This document shows positions 15,610-27,246 of a DNA stretch of 59,507 bases, in pieces; position 1 is the first letter of the stretch; the number at the start of each line of letters is the position of its first letter. The position numbers and the translations under genes are program-made. The stretch is taken from contig JAGARQ010000009.1 of the NCBI GenBank assembly GCA_017622175.1, positions 1 through 59,507 of the forward strand. The letters are read 5' to 3'. Below the pieces are notes generated by a model. It did not search any database. It saw only the letters and a list, made by a program, of their open reading frames with translations, and was not told where the DNA came from. This stretch comes from Bacilli bacterium (GTDB taxonomy: Bacteria > Bacillota_I > Bacilli_A > RF39 > UBA660).

Positions 15610-16848
15610 ATGAAACGAAATAAAAAACAAAAGTACAATGACAAATTTATTGTCTATGCATTTATGGGAATAATACTTTTATGCTTAATTCATATACCTA
15701 TATATTTTGTTTTACTATATACAGGTACTATTACTCTTAGAATTGAAGACAATTTTAAATCAGCCAATCACAAAGAAAGTGGACTACTAATAGACTTAAC
15801 AAACAAACTAGAAGACCTTAAAATTGATATAGAAAATAGGGCAACAAATTATTTTCCTTTTTATGCTGACATAAACCTTATGATGAGAAAAATAGATAAT
15901 GCATCAAATCATCTTATTTATAATAAATCATTACCATTAAAACTTGATGCTGGAGAGTATATATTTAAAAATATAGAAAATGATTTTTATTATACAATTA
16001 CAACAGAAACAAAAGAAACTTTAAAAAATAAGTTGAATACACAAGTTAAATTATTTAATGAATTATCTACAGCAACAACAGCTAAAGTAAACTTATATAT
16101 GATTCCAAGTTATGAATATTTAGAATTTTCAAATCAAGATAGATATCAAAATATGTATCAATATGTTGATGAATTCAAAGAAAAATTAAATGACGATATA
16201 AATGTATCAGAGTTAAAAATTAATGATCTAAAAAAATACCAAGAATATTTATTTAAAACAGATCATCACTGGAATTCCAAAGGAGCTTATCAAGGTTATT
16301 TAGACATACTATCAATGTTAAATGAAAATAATCCGAAAGAATACAAAGAAGGAATTATTAAAAATCAAAAAATGTATGGTAGCTATGCAAAAAAAGCATT
16401 TGATAAGTCAATTAGTGATACATTTACATATCCAAATATAGAATTAGAAGAACATAAAACACTAATCAATCAAAAAGATAAAACAGAAGTAATATACAAA
16501 CCAAAAAGTACAAAGAAACCAATTACATCAAATGAATTTTATGATTATTATATAAAGTTCTATCAAGGACAATATAGTGAGGTTATTTTTGATTACAATA
16601 ATTCTTCTAAAAAGAATCTTTTAATTATTTCAGATTCGTATATATGGCCAATTGATGAAGTAATTGCCAGTCATTTTAATAAAACACATCTTATCAATCT
16701 AAGATATCCACCATATGATAAGAATAAATTCAATTATAAAGAATACATTAAAAATAATGATATAGATGAAGTGTTATTTGTTTATGGAATGGGTACAATG
16801 GTCTTAGATGGAAATAATTATCAAATAGAAAGTAAAATAGAAAGGTGA
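15610..16848 (+). CDS. DHHW-family (AlgX/AlgJ-like) acyl-transfer partner protein
   Basis: A 412-residue protein with one N-terminal membrane helix (about 13-38) and an outward-facing SGNH-like domain. The family-defining DHHW is present (Asp218-Trp221, in FKTDHHWNSKGAY), with an ISDSYIWP segment near residue 340 as the serine-containing block. Such proteins complete O-acetylation of extracellular polymers after an MBOAT protein brings the acyl group across the membrane. The MBOAT gene begins four bases downstream, so the pair is an operon. The polymer is unknown; peptidoglycan, teichoic acid or capsule are candidates. TGA is the stop codon, which supports the standard code. Confidence 0.85.
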   Translation: MKRNKKQKYNDKFIVYAFMGIILLCLIHIPIYFVLLYTGTITLRIEDNFKSANHKESGLLIDLTNKLEDLKIDIENRATNYFPFYADINLMMRKIDNASNHLIYNKSLPLKLDAGEYIFKNIENDFYYTITTETKETLKNKLNTQVKLFNELSTATTAKVNLYMIPSYEYLEFSNQDRYQNMYQYVDEFKEKLNDDINVSELKINDLKKYQEYLFKTDHHWNSKGAYQGYLDILSMLNENNPKEYKEGIIKNQKMYGSYAKKAFDKSISDTFTYPNIELEEHKTLINQKDKTEVIYKPKSTKKPITSNEFYDYYIKFYQGQYSEVIFDYNNSSKKNLLIISDSYIWPIDEVIASHFNKTHLINLRYPPYDKNKFNYKEYIKNNDIDEVLFVYGMGTMVLDGNNYQIESKIER

Positions 16849-16852
16849 TAAT

Positions 16853-18259
16853 ATGGTATTTTCAAACATAGTATTTTTAGTTTTGTTTCTTCCAATATTT
16901 TTAATATTCTACTTTACTTTCAAAAAAAGAAAATTTAGAAATATTATATTGCTAGTATTTAGTTTAATATTTTATGCATGGGGAGAACCAATATATATTA
17001 TTTTAATGATATTTAGTATTCTTCTTAATTACTTTTTGGCTAAAAAGATAGATGATACTAGAAAAAACAAAAAAGAATCAAAAACATATTTAATAATTGC
17101 TTTAATATTAAATATAGGTTTACTAATATTCTTTAAGTATAGTAATTTCCTAGCGGAGATAATAAACATTTTTGGCTTTAAATTACCATATTTTAATATA
17201 GCTCTTCCAATAGGAATATCATTTTATACATTTCAAGCACTATCATATGTTATTGATGTATACTGGAATAATGTTAAGGTTCAAAGAAATCCGTTATATT
17301 TAGGTTGCTACATAACTGCATTTCCTCAGTTAATTGCAGGACCAATTGTTAGATATGAAACAATTGAAGATGAATTAGATAATAGAAAAGAAAATATCTC
17401 CTTGTTTAGTGAAGGTATAAGAAGATTCATATTAGGTTTAGCAAAAAAGGTTTTAATAGCTAATTCAGTTGCTTATATAGCAGATACTTTATTTAGCTAC
17501 AGTGCAAGTGAACTTGGTTTACTTGGAACTTGGATTGCATTAAGTTCATATACATTACAAATATATTTTGATTTTTCTGGATATAGTGATATGGCAATAG
17601 GTTTAGGAAAAATGTTAGGATTTAATTTCTTAGAAAACTTCAATTATCCATATATTGCTAATAGTATTACAGATTTTTGGAGAAGATGGCATATATCACT
17701 ATCTTCATTCTTTAAGGACTATGTATATATTCCATTAGGAGGAAATAGAGTAAAAAAATATAGACATATAATTAATATAATGATAGTATGGGCACTAACT
17801 GGTTTATGGCATGGCGCATCATGGAATTTTGTTATTTGGGGAATATACTATGGCATTTTACTTCTAATAGAAAAATATATATTAAAAAAACATCTAGAAA
17901 AATGGCCAAAACTATTAAGACATACCTATGCCATACTAATAATAATGATAGGCTGGTTAATATTTAGACAAACATCAATAGTCGAAATACTTGATTATTT
18001 AAAAGCTATGGTAGGTGTTTATGGAGTAGGTTCAACTAAACTACTAAAAATAACACAAATATTCCAAATGAAATATATAATCTTCTGGACATTAGGAATT
18101 ATCTTTTCAACACCAATATACAAAAAAATATCAGATTATTTTAATAAAAGTAATAAAAGAAAATATATCTTTGACATACTATTAATTCTACTTTTTATAG
18201 TAACAATTTTTTATGTTGTTGTTGGTAGTTATAATCCATTTATATATTTTAGATTTTAA
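16853..18259 (+). CDS. MBOAT-family O-acyltransferase (AlgI/DltB-like)
   Basis: A 468-residue polytopic membrane protein with the AlgI signature. It contains YFDFSGYSDMAIGLGKMLGF, FWRRWHISLSSFFKDYVYIPLGGNR and the catalytic His320 in TGLWHGASWNFVIWG. The length is standard. It moves acyl groups across the membrane to an acceptor on the outer face and works with the DHHW protein encoded immediately upstream. There are no dlt genes nearby, so O-acetylation is more likely than D-alanylation. Confidence 0.93.
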   Translation: MVFSNIVFLVLFLPIFLIFYFTFKKRKFRNIILLVFSLIFYAWGEPIYIILMIFSILLNYFLAKKIDDTRKNKKESKTYLIIALILNIGLLIFFKYSNFLAEIINIFGFKLPYFNIALPIGISFYTFQALSYVIDVYWNNVKVQRNPLYLGCYITAFPQLIAGPIVRYETIEDELDNRKENISLFSEGIRRFILGLAKKVLIANSVAYIADTLFSYSASELGLLGTWIALSSYTLQIYFDFSGYSDMAIGLGKMLGFNFLENFNYPYIANSITDFWRRWHISLSSFFKDYVYIPLGGNRVKKYRHIINIMIVWALTGLWHGASWNFVIWGIYYGILLLIEKYILKKHLEKWPKLLRHTYAILIIMIGWLIFRQTSIVEILDYLKAMVGVYGVGSTKLLKITQIFQMKYIIFWTLGIIFSTPIYKKISDYFNKSNKRKYIFDILLILLFIVTIFYVVVGSYNPFIYFRF

Positions 18260-18266
18260 TATTAAT

Positions 18267-20314
<2,048 letters not shown>

Positions 20315-20355
20315 ATAAAATATGATACAATTGAAATAATCAGAAGGGATTAATT

Positions 20356-20622
20356 ATGGGAAAAATAAAAGTTAAAGTTGGGCCAAAAGCCTTTAAAATG
20401 TTTACAACATTTATTACATCAGCAGCACTATATGATGGACCATCAGAACTAGAAACTACGAAGACTAATGTGATTCATAATGAAACAACAAATGAGACAT
20501 ATGTAGAAGTAGAACCACAAACTGTTGTAATAAACAAAAGCGTAAGTCAACGTCTAGCAGGGCGAGTAGCCAGATTCCTAATGGAACATGTAGAACTAGA
20601 AAAAAAGTCACAAGCAAAATAA
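20356..20622 (+). CDS. Small unrecognised 88-residue protein
   Basis: A short soluble protein starting MGKIKVKVGPKAFKMFTTF, mixed alpha/beta in character, with no signal peptide. The 22-base gap to the next gene and the good ribosome site (GAAGGGA) support a real gene co-transcribed with the acidic membrane protein. I do not recognise a family, and no function can be inferred from the neighbours. Confidence 0.6.
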   Translation: MGKIKVKVGPKAFKMFTTFITSAALYDGPSELETTKTNVIHNETTNETYVEVEPQTVVINKSVSQRLAGRVARFLMEHVELEKKSQAK

Positions 20623-20643
20623 AAAAGATAAGTAGGTGAAACA

Positions 20644-21423
20644 ATGTCAAAAAAAATAAAAGCAGAAGAATATAAGGATGAATTTGACGAAGAAGTAGAA
20701 GATGACTATTACGAAGACGAAAATGAACCAGAAAAAGAAGTAGTCGAAGAATCACCAAATAACTTTAAGGCAATAGAAGATGAACAAGAAGACGAAGAAT
20801 ATTATGAAGATGCAAAAAAAACGTTTAGAAGAGTAAATACATCTAAATTTATGAGTATATTTAATGTAATGTTTATATTAATTATGATTATAATGCTAAT
20901 AATTAGTGTAGATGTAATTTGTATTACAAGATATAATATTGGTCCGTTCTTTGCAATAAATACCAAAACATATAAAGATGGTGGAACCAAAGAATATTAT
21001 GGTTTGGGCTATAAAGTAATTAAATATAGTGAAATAGCAGGAAGAAGAGATACTCAAATAGGTTTTTGGAATATGAAATATTCAACTGAACCACTGATGT
21101 TAGAAGATATCGATCTAGCAATAGAATTTCAAAATAATCCAGAACCAACGGCTAATAAATACTATAAAAAATATGTAAAAATATTATCTACAATTAAAGA
21201 AATAGATAATAAAAATAATATAATAATTTTAGAGTACACAGATCCAGATGGAAAATATACTTTAGAAATAACTTGTAAAATGGTATCCAGAAAAGATTCA
21301 TTAGTAAATTATAAAATAAACGATAAAGTATCTATAAAGGGAACAGTTTTTAGTTTTTCTATAAAAGAAGATACTAAAACAAATAAAGTTATACTAGAAA
21401 ACTGTTTTGTAGAACAAAATTAA
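20644..21423 (+). CDS. Single-pass membrane protein with a strongly acidic N-terminus
   Basis: A 259-residue protein. The first 55 residues are mostly Glu, Asp and Tyr, a disordered cytoplasmic tail. One membrane helix (about 75-97, FNVMFILIMIIMLIISVDV) is followed by an extracytoplasmic domain of about 160 residues without cysteines. I do not recognise it. AGTAGGTGA precedes the ATG, and it probably shares a transcript with the 88-residue gene upstream. The terminator at its stop separates it from gatCAB. Confidence 0.65.
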   Translation: MSKKIKAEEYKDEFDEEVEDDYYEDENEPEKEVVEESPNNFKAIEDEQEDEEYYEDAKKTFRRVNTSKFMSIFNVMFILIMIIMLIISVDVICITRYNIGPFFAINTKTYKDGGTKEYYGLGYKVIKYSEIAGRRDTQIGFWNMKYSTEPLMLEDIDLAIEFQNNPEPTANKYYKKYVKILSTIKEIDNKNNIIILEYTDPDGKYTLEITCKMVSRKDSLVNYKINDKVSIKGTVFSFSIKEDTKTNKVILENCFVEQN

Positions 21424-21447
21424 CACACTAAAATAGTGTGTTTTTTT
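21422..21447 (+). terminator. Terminator upstream of gatC
   Basis: AACACACTA pairs with TAGTGTGTT around a 3-base loop and is followed by T-rich DNA. Confidence 0.9.
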
Positions 21448-21456
21448 AGCATAGTA

Positions 21457-21465
21457 TGTTATAAT
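21457..21465 (+). promoter_or_regulatory. Extended -10 of the gatCAB promoter
   Basis: TGTTATAAT lies between the preceding terminator and the gatC ribosome site (AAAGGAGG). I see no convincing -35, which is tolerated when TGn precedes the -10. Confidence 0.6.
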
Positions 21466-21491
21466 AAGTAAAGTTAAAGGAGGAATCCGCA

Positions 21492-21794
21492 ATGGATGAC
21501 AGATTATCAAAAGAAGAAGTATTACATGTTGCAGAACTAGCAAGAATTGCTATAAGTGAAAGTGAATTAGAAAAATATCAAATTCAATTAAAACAAATTA
21601 TGGATAGTGTAGATAAAATTAAAGAAGTAGAAGTAAATGATGAAAAAATGTTAATTGCTAATTGGAGTGAACCAACTAAATTAAGAGAAGATACAGCAGG
21701 AGAAATGCTAAATCCAAAAGAAGTAATTGGTAATGCGCCTCGTCATAGTGGAAACTATATAGAAGTACCTGTAGTAATTGGGGAGGAATCATAA
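21492..21794 (+). CDS. gatC: Asp-tRNA(Asn)/Glu-tRNA(Gln) amidotransferase subunit C
   Basis: A 100-residue GatC of standard length and sequence (LSKEEVLHVAELARIAISESELEKY at the N-terminus, LREDTAGEM and NAPRHSGNYIEVPVVIG at the C-terminus). It wraps around GatA and stabilises the GatCAB complex that converts misacylated Glu-tRNA(Gln) to Gln-tRNA(Gln). First gene of gatCAB; gatA starts one base after its stop. Confidence 0.97.
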   Translation: MDDRLSKEEVLHVAELARIAISESELEKYQIQLKQIMDSVDKIKEVEVNDEKMLIANWSEPTKLREDTAGEMLNPKEVIGNAPRHSGNYIEVPVVIGEES

Positions 21795-21795
21795 T

Positions 21796-23244
21796 ATGAA
21801 ATATTTAAATAAAAGCGTATTAGAATTACATGAATTATTAAAAGATAAAAAGATTAAACCAATTGACTTGGTAGAAGAAGCATTTGCTAATATTGAAGAA
21901 AATAAAGAATTAAATGCATACATTACTCTTAATAAAGAAGAAGCAATTAAACAAGCAAAAGAACTAGAAAATAAAGAAGTAGATAATGTATTATTTGGTA
22001 TGCCAATTGCTATCAAAGATAATATTGTTACAAAAGACTTACTAACAACATGTGCCTCACATATGTTAGAAAACTTTACTCCTATTTATGATGCAACTGT
22101 AATTGAAAAAATAAAATCAAAAAATATGATTATTATCGGAAAAACAAATATGGATGAATTTGCAATGGGTTCCACAAGTAGAACAAGTTACTTTGGATCT
22201 CCATTAAATCCATGGAACAAAGAAAGAATTTCTGGAGGTTCATCAGGTGGTTCAGCCGTAACAATAGCTGCACGTGATTTACCATTTGCATTAGGTTCAG
22301 ATACAGGTGGTTCTATTAGACAACCATCTAGTTATTGTGGAATAGTTGGAATGAAACCAACATATGGAAGAGTATCAAGATATGGTCTAATTGCCTTTGC
22401 ATCAAGTATGGACCAAATTGGACCAATGACAAAAAATGTTTACGAAAATGCTCTTCTTTTAAATGCAATAGTAGGAAAAGATAATAAAGATTTAACATCA
22501 GCAAATAAAGAAGCAGAAGATTTTACAAGATTAATAGGTAAAGATATTAAAGATATGAAAATAGCAGTACCTAAATACTTTATGAGCGACATTGTATCAA
22601 ACGAAGTAAAATTAAAAATTGAAGAAACAATTAACTTATTAAAAAATGCTGGAGCAGTCGTTGATTACGTAGATATGAAATATTTAGATCAAGCAGTAAC
22701 TCTATATCAAGTCATTGCCCTTGGAGAAGCAAGCTCAAATCTAGCAAGATTTGATGGAATAAGATATGGATTCTCTGCAGAAAATCCTGAAAATATTAAA
22801 GATGTTTATTTTAAAACAAGACAAGAGGGATTTGGAACAGAAGTAAAAAGACGTATCATGGTTGGAGCACACATTCTAAGTGGGGAAAATGCAAAAGTTT
22901 ACTATGACAAAGCAATGTCCGTAAGAGCTGCAATGCGTGATGAGTTTAAACGCATTTATAAAGATTATGACTTAATAATTGGACCAACAGCAACAACAAC
23001 AGCATATGCTCAAACAGAATCATTAGATGATCCATTAAAGAGTTTCTTAGATGACGTTTTAGTAAATCCAGCTAACATGGCAGGACTACCAGGACTAAAT
23101 GTACCAGTTGGATTTGATAATAGTAATATGCCAATTGGAATGCATATCATTGGAAATGATTTTGATGAAGCAAGAATGTATCAATTAGCTAGTTACATTG
23201 AAAAAGAACTTAATTTAGATCTTACACCAGGAGGTGAAAAATAA
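21796..23244 (+). CDS. gatA: Asp-tRNA(Asn)/Glu-tRNA(Gln) amidotransferase subunit A
   Basis: A 482-residue amidase-signature protein that releases ammonia from glutamine for the GatB site. The Lys of IAIKDNI, the Gly/Ser loop ISGGSSGGSAV and the GSDTGGSIRQPSSYCG segment supply the Ser-cisSer-Lys triad. The start at 21796 follows GGGGAGGA and sits just after the gatC stop. The stop overlaps the gatB start by one base, a coupled operon. Confidence 0.98.
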   Translation: MKYLNKSVLELHELLKDKKIKPIDLVEEAFANIEENKELNAYITLNKEEAIKQAKELENKEVDNVLFGMPIAIKDNIVTKDLLTTCASHMLENFTPIYDATVIEKIKSKNMIIIGKTNMDEFAMGSTSRTSYFGSPLNPWNKERISGGSSGGSAVTIAARDLPFALGSDTGGSIRQPSSYCGIVGMKPTYGRVSRYGLIAFASSMDQIGPMTKNVYENALLLNAIVGKDNKDLTSANKEAEDFTRLIGKDIKDMKIAVPKYFMSDIVSNEVKLKIEETINLLKNAGAVVDYVDMKYLDQAVTLYQVIALGEASSNLARFDGIRYGFSAENPENIKDVYFKTRQEGFGTEVKRRIMVGAHILSGENAKVYYDKAMSVRAAMRDEFKRIYKDYDLIIGPTATTTAYAQTESLDDPLKSFLDDVLVNPANMAGLPGLNVPVGFDNSNMPIGMHIIGNDFDEARMYQLASYIEKELNLDLTPGGEK

Positions 23245-24665
23245 TGTCAAATTATATACCAACAATTGGTGTAGAAGTACACGTAGAATTAAAAACAAAA
23301 ACAAAAATTTTCTCAAATTCAACTAATGGATATGGAGAAATGGCTAATTCATTAACAAATGTAATTGACTTAGGTTATCCAGGAACATTACCAACATTAA
23401 ATGAAGAAGTAATAAACTTAGCTATAAAAGCAGCAACAGTCTTAAACTGTAAAATAAGAAGAGAAATGCATTTTGATAGAAAAAATTATTTCTATCCTGA
23501 CAATCCAAAGAACTATCAAATTACACAAAGCAGAACTCCGATTGGATACGATGGATATGTAGAAGTTGAAGTTAATGGAGTTAAAAAGAAAATAGAAATA
23601 GAAGAAATGCATATTGAAGAAGATACATGTAAATCAACTCATAGAGGAACAAAAACTTTATTAGATTTTAATAGAGCAGGAGTTCCACTTATTGAAATAG
23701 TTACAAAACCATGTATGACAAGTGGAGATGAAGCAAAAGCTTATCTTGAAAAATTAAGAGAACTATTATTTTATTGTGATGTATCAGATTGTAAAATTGA
23801 AGAAGGTTCAATGAGAGCTGATGCTAATGTTTCAATTAGAAAAAATGAATCCGATCCATTTGGTACAAAAGCAGAAATTAAAAATATTGGTTCAATTACT
23901 AATGTTGCAATCAGTATTAATAAAGAAATCGAACGTCAAAGTAAATTATACGATAACGGAGAAACATTTAAACCTCAAACAAGACGTTATGATGATAAAC
24001 TAGGAGATACTGTTCTTATGCGTGTAAAAGAAACTGGAAATGATTATCGATATTTTCCAGAACCAGATATCCCATTTGTTTATGTAACTGATGAAATGAT
24101 TGAAAATGTAGTTAAAACAATCCCAATGCTTCCAGATGAAAGAAGAACAATTTACATTGAAAAAGGTGTACCTGAAGTAAATGCTAATAAAATTGTTCAA
24201 AATAGAAGTTTAAGTGATTACTTTAATACATTATTAGACGAAAATACTAACTTCAAAATTGCAAGTAATTTACTTTTAGGTGATATTGCAGCGTATTTAA
24301 ACAAAGAAGAAAAATTAATAACAGATACAACTTTAACTAAAGAAAGATTCGTAGAATTAATAAAAAATATGGAAGATAACACACTAACAAGTAAAAACTT
24401 AAAAGATATTTTAAATAAAGTTTTAGAAGAAACATCATCAATTTCTGAAATTATCAAAGCATCAGGAATTGAGAATATTACAGATGACTCTGCAATTAGA
24501 GAAGTTATTAAGAAAGTAATAGAAGAAAACCCAGGTTCAGTAGAAGATTATAAAACTGGACATGATAGAGCAATAAAGTTCTTAATGGGACAAGTAATGA
24601 AAGCATCACGTGGTTCAGCAAATCCAAAAATAGCAATGGATATACTAATGGAAGAACTAAAATAG
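23244..24665 (+). CDS. gatB: Asp-tRNA(Asn)/Glu-tRNA(Gln) amidotransferase subunit B
   Basis: A 473-residue GatB, full length. The catalytic cradle starts with IGVEVHVELKTKTKIFS and contains HFDRKNYFYPDNPKNYQITQ and EGSMRADANVSIR, with the YqeY-like helical tail domain at the C-terminus ending GSANPKIAMDILMEEL. It activates and transamidates the tRNA-bound Glu or Asp. No strong terminator is seen directly after it. Confidence 0.98.
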   Translation: MSNYIPTIGVEVHVELKTKTKIFSNSTNGYGEMANSLTNVIDLGYPGTLPTLNEEVINLAIKAATVLNCKIRREMHFDRKNYFYPDNPKNYQITQSRTPIGYDGYVEVEVNGVKKKIEIEEMHIEEDTCKSTHRGTKTLLDFNRAGVPLIEIVTKPCMTSGDEAKAYLEKLRELLFYCDVSDCKIEEGSMRADANVSIRKNESDPFGTKAEIKNIGSITNVAISINKEIERQSKLYDNGETFKPQTRRYDDKLGDTVLMRVKETGNDYRYFPEPDIPFVYVTDEMIENVVKTIPMLPDERRTIYIEKGVPEVNANKIVQNRSLSDYFNTLLDENTNFKIASNLLLGDIAAYLNKEEKLITDTTLTKERFVELIKNMEDNTLTSKNLKDILNKVLEETSSISEIIKASGIENITDDSAIREVIKKVIEENPGSVEDYKTGHDRAIKFLMGQVMKASRGSANPKIAMDILMEELK

Positions 24666-24685
24666 TTTACAAATAAAAGTGTAAA

Positions 24686-24715
24686 TTGAAAAAAAACTAT
24701 TGCATAGTGTATAAT
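24686..24715 (+). promoter_or_regulatory. Promoter of the 24738 gene and the GGDEF gene
   Basis: TTGAAA (24686-24691), 18 bases, TATAAT (24710-24715), just before the ribosome site of the gene at 24738. Confidence 0.65.
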
Positions 24716-24737
24716 TATAGTACTAGGATGTGACAAT

Positions 24738-25178
24738 ATGAAATTTATAAAAAGAAATAGAAGTATCATTGTATCAGTAGTAGTATTCTTTATATTGATA
24801 TTACTTTGCTTACAAGTAAAAAATATTTTATTCCCAAATGATGGTTTAGCAGTATATGGTAATCGTTTAGAGGGAAAAGTTGCAATAACAAAAAATTTAA
24901 ATAAAAAAATCCAAGAATTATTACCAGAAGGAGCAACAAAAGTAACTGTTAGAGACTCTGGAAGAATTCTTAACATAACAATTACTGTAACAGATACAAT
25001 TACAAGAGATACTGCTAAGAGTTTTGCAACACAATCATTAGCTGCTCTAAGTGAAGAAGAAGCTAATTATTATGATATACAATTTTTCTTAGTAAAAAAT
25101 GCTGAATCAAATGACTTTCCAATTATTGGATACAAAATTCCAAAAGCAGAAACAATAGCATGGACAAAGGATAGATAG
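24738..25178 (+). CDS. Membrane-anchored protein of unknown function beside a GGDEF receptor
   Basis: A 146-residue protein with one N-terminal membrane helix (about 9-30) and an extracytoplasmic alpha/beta domain (VTVRDSGRILNITITVTD). No cysteines in the outer part. I do not recognise the family. The 12-base gap to the GGDEF gene and the shared promoter suggest the two act together, but that is inference. AGGATGTGA precedes the ATG. Confidence 0.65.
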   Translation: MKFIKRNRSIIVSVVVFFILILLCLQVKNILFPNDGLAVYGNRLEGKVAITKNLNKKIQELLPEGATKVTVRDSGRILNITITVTDTITRDTAKSFATQSLAALSEEEANYYDIQFFLVKNAESNDFPIIGYKIPKAETIAWTKDR

Positions 25179-25190
25179 GGGATTAGATAA

Positions 25191-27233
25191 ATGAAAAAGA
25201 AAATATTAATAATTGTTGTTCCTATTATAATTGCCCTAGTAGCCTTCGTAGGTGTATATCGTTATTATAATAAAGAAGATAAAACAACAACACTAACGGT
25301 AACAGAAAAAAGATGGGTAGAAGAAAACAAAGAACAAGCATTTGATTTTGAAATTGTAAACGACTATCCACTATATGGAACAGATGGAGAAGGGGTAATC
25401 TTTAATTTCGTTAATGATTTTGAAGAAAAGATTGGACTAACTTTCAATAAAATACCATATTTAAAATCAGCAGAACCTTCAACATCAGGTCTAAAAATAA
25501 GAATTCTAGATCAAGATGAAAAATTAACTGAAAATGATTTACCACTATTTACAGATTACTATATTGCAATTGGTAAAGAATACCAAAGAATAAATCATAT
25601 TAAAGATATGAAAAATATAACAATTGGTGTATTCAAAGAAGATAGTGAAGATTTAAGTTACTATTTAAAAAGTGGTACTAACTTATCATATAAAACATAT
25701 GACAAAATAGAAGAATTATATGCAGCTCTAGATAGTAATGCTGTAGGTATGATTATAGTACCAAATATAATGTATTTAGATAGAATAATTAAAACAGAGA
25801 ATTATTCAATTAATTATTTCTTTACTGAATATCAAAAACAAATAGTATTAACACTAACAGGAACAGATGAAAAACTAGATACAATTGTAGAAAAATACTA
25901 TAATAAATGGCGTTATACTAAGTATGTAAGTGAATATAATGCAGCATATATGAATTATTACTTATTAAAAAATGAATTAAGTGCTAAAGAAAAATCTGCA
26001 TTAGTATCAAAAACATATGTATATGGATACGTTGAAAACGAACCATTTGAAGTAAAAGTACATGGTAAACTTGCCGGTATTGCTGGAGAATATATTAATA
26101 GAATGTCACGCTTAAGTGATATCGAATTTAAATATAAAAAATATTCATCAAGAAAAGCACTAGAAAAAGCAGTTGATCAAGGTAAAGTAGATATATACTT
26201 TGACTATTATAACTATACTAATGAAAACTATGTACCAACAGTATCAACATTTGTTGAAGACTATGTAGTTTTAGGAAAACAAGAAGATAATCATGTAATT
26301 AATTCATTTGAAAGTTTAAGAAATAAAAAAGTATTAATGTTAGATGATGATGCTTTACATAATTATTTTGAAACAAACTCAAAAGCAAAAATAAAAACAT
26401 ATAAAAATGTAGATGAATTAATTAAAGCATCAAAATCAGATTTAATAGTAGTAGATTATGAAATATATTCATACTATCAAAATAATAAATTTAAAAATTA
26501 TAAATTATTATATAAAGATACAATGATGAATGATTATAAATTCATGGTTCATAAAGATAATAAAGAATTCTATGATTTATTTAACTATATTATTAACACA
26601 AACTCTTATTATAATTATAGAAATACAGGTATAGAGAACTTACATGCTTCTATTTTAGAAGATTCAACATTTGAACAAGTATATACAATTATTTTAATAA
26701 TTATCTTTGTACCGTTAATAATCTTAGGAATATCATATCTAATTATTAAGAAGAAAAATGAAGTTAAAAAGATAAAAGCAACGGATCGTCATAAATATAC
26801 AGATATGTTAACATCACTAAAAAATAGAAATTATTTAAATGCTAAAATGGCAGAATGGGAAGATTCAAAAGTATTCCCACAATCAATAGTAATGGTTGAC
26901 TTAAATAACGTAAAATATGTTAATGATAATTATGGTCATGAAGAAGGAGACCAATTAATTATTAAAGCAGCTGGTATTTTAGTAAATACTCAATTAGAAA
27001 ATAGTGAAGTTATAAGAACCGACGGAAATGAATTCTTAATTTACTTAGTAGGATATAGTGATAGACAAGTTTCAACATATACTAAAAAGTTAGAAAAAGA
27101 GATGAAGTCATTACCACATGAATTTGGTGCTGCAGTAGGATATAGTATGATAACTGATGAAATAAAAACATTAGATGATGCTATTAATGAAGCAACACTA
27201 GAAATGATAACAAACAAAGAAGAATATAAGTAG
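25191..27233 (+). CDS. Membrane receptor with two SBP-like sensor domains and a degenerate GGDEF domain
   Basis: A 680-residue protein. An N-terminal helix (about 4-22) is followed by two periplasmic-binding-protein-like domains (about 35-245 and 265-490). Each has the FxF-VND or DIYFDYYNY type segments of the bacterial SBP_3 family. A second helix (about 500-525) leads to a cytoplasmic GGDEF domain (about 540-675). The active-site loop reads Asp611-Gly-Asn613-Glu-Phe615 instead of GGDEF, while the upstream SLKNRNYLN and VDLNNVKYVNDNYGHEEGD segments are normal. Family knowledge says the third position should be Asp or Glu for catalysis, so cyclase activity is doubtful. It is the only GGDEF protein in the window and no EAL domain is present. 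Confidence 0.85.
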   Translation: MKKKILIIVVPIIIALVAFVGVYRYYNKEDKTTTLTVTEKRWVEENKEQAFDFEIVNDYPLYGTDGEGVIFNFVNDFEEKIGLTFNKIPYLKSAEPSTSGLKIRILDQDEKLTENDLPLFTDYYIAIGKEYQRINHIKDMKNITIGVFKEDSEDLSYYLKSGTNLSYKTYDKIEELYAALDSNAVGMIIVPNIMYLDRIIKTENYSINYFFTEYQKQIVLTLTGTDEKLDTIVEKYYNKWRYTKYVSEYNAAYMNYYLLKNELSAKEKSALVSKTYVYGYVENEPFEVKVHGKLAGIAGEYINRMSRLSDIEFKYKKYSSRKALEKAVDQGKVDIYFDYYNYTNENYVPTVSTFVEDYVVLGKQEDNHVINSFESLRNKKVLMLDDDALHNYFETNSKAKIKTYKNVDELIKASKSDLIVVDYEIYSYYQNNKFKNYKLLYKDTMMNDYKFMVHKDNKEFYDLFNYIINTNSYYNYRNTGIENLHASILEDSTFEQVYTIILIIIFVPLIILGISYLIIKKKNEVKKIKATDRHKYTDMLTSLKNRNYLNAKMAEWEDSKVFPQSIVMVDLNNVKYVNDNYGHEEGDQLIIKAAGILVNTQLENSEVIRTDGNEFLIYLVGYSDRQVSTYTKKLEKEMKSLPHEFGAAVGYSMITDEIKTLDDAINEATLEMITNKEEYK

Positions 27234-27246
27234 AAGGAAGTAAAAA

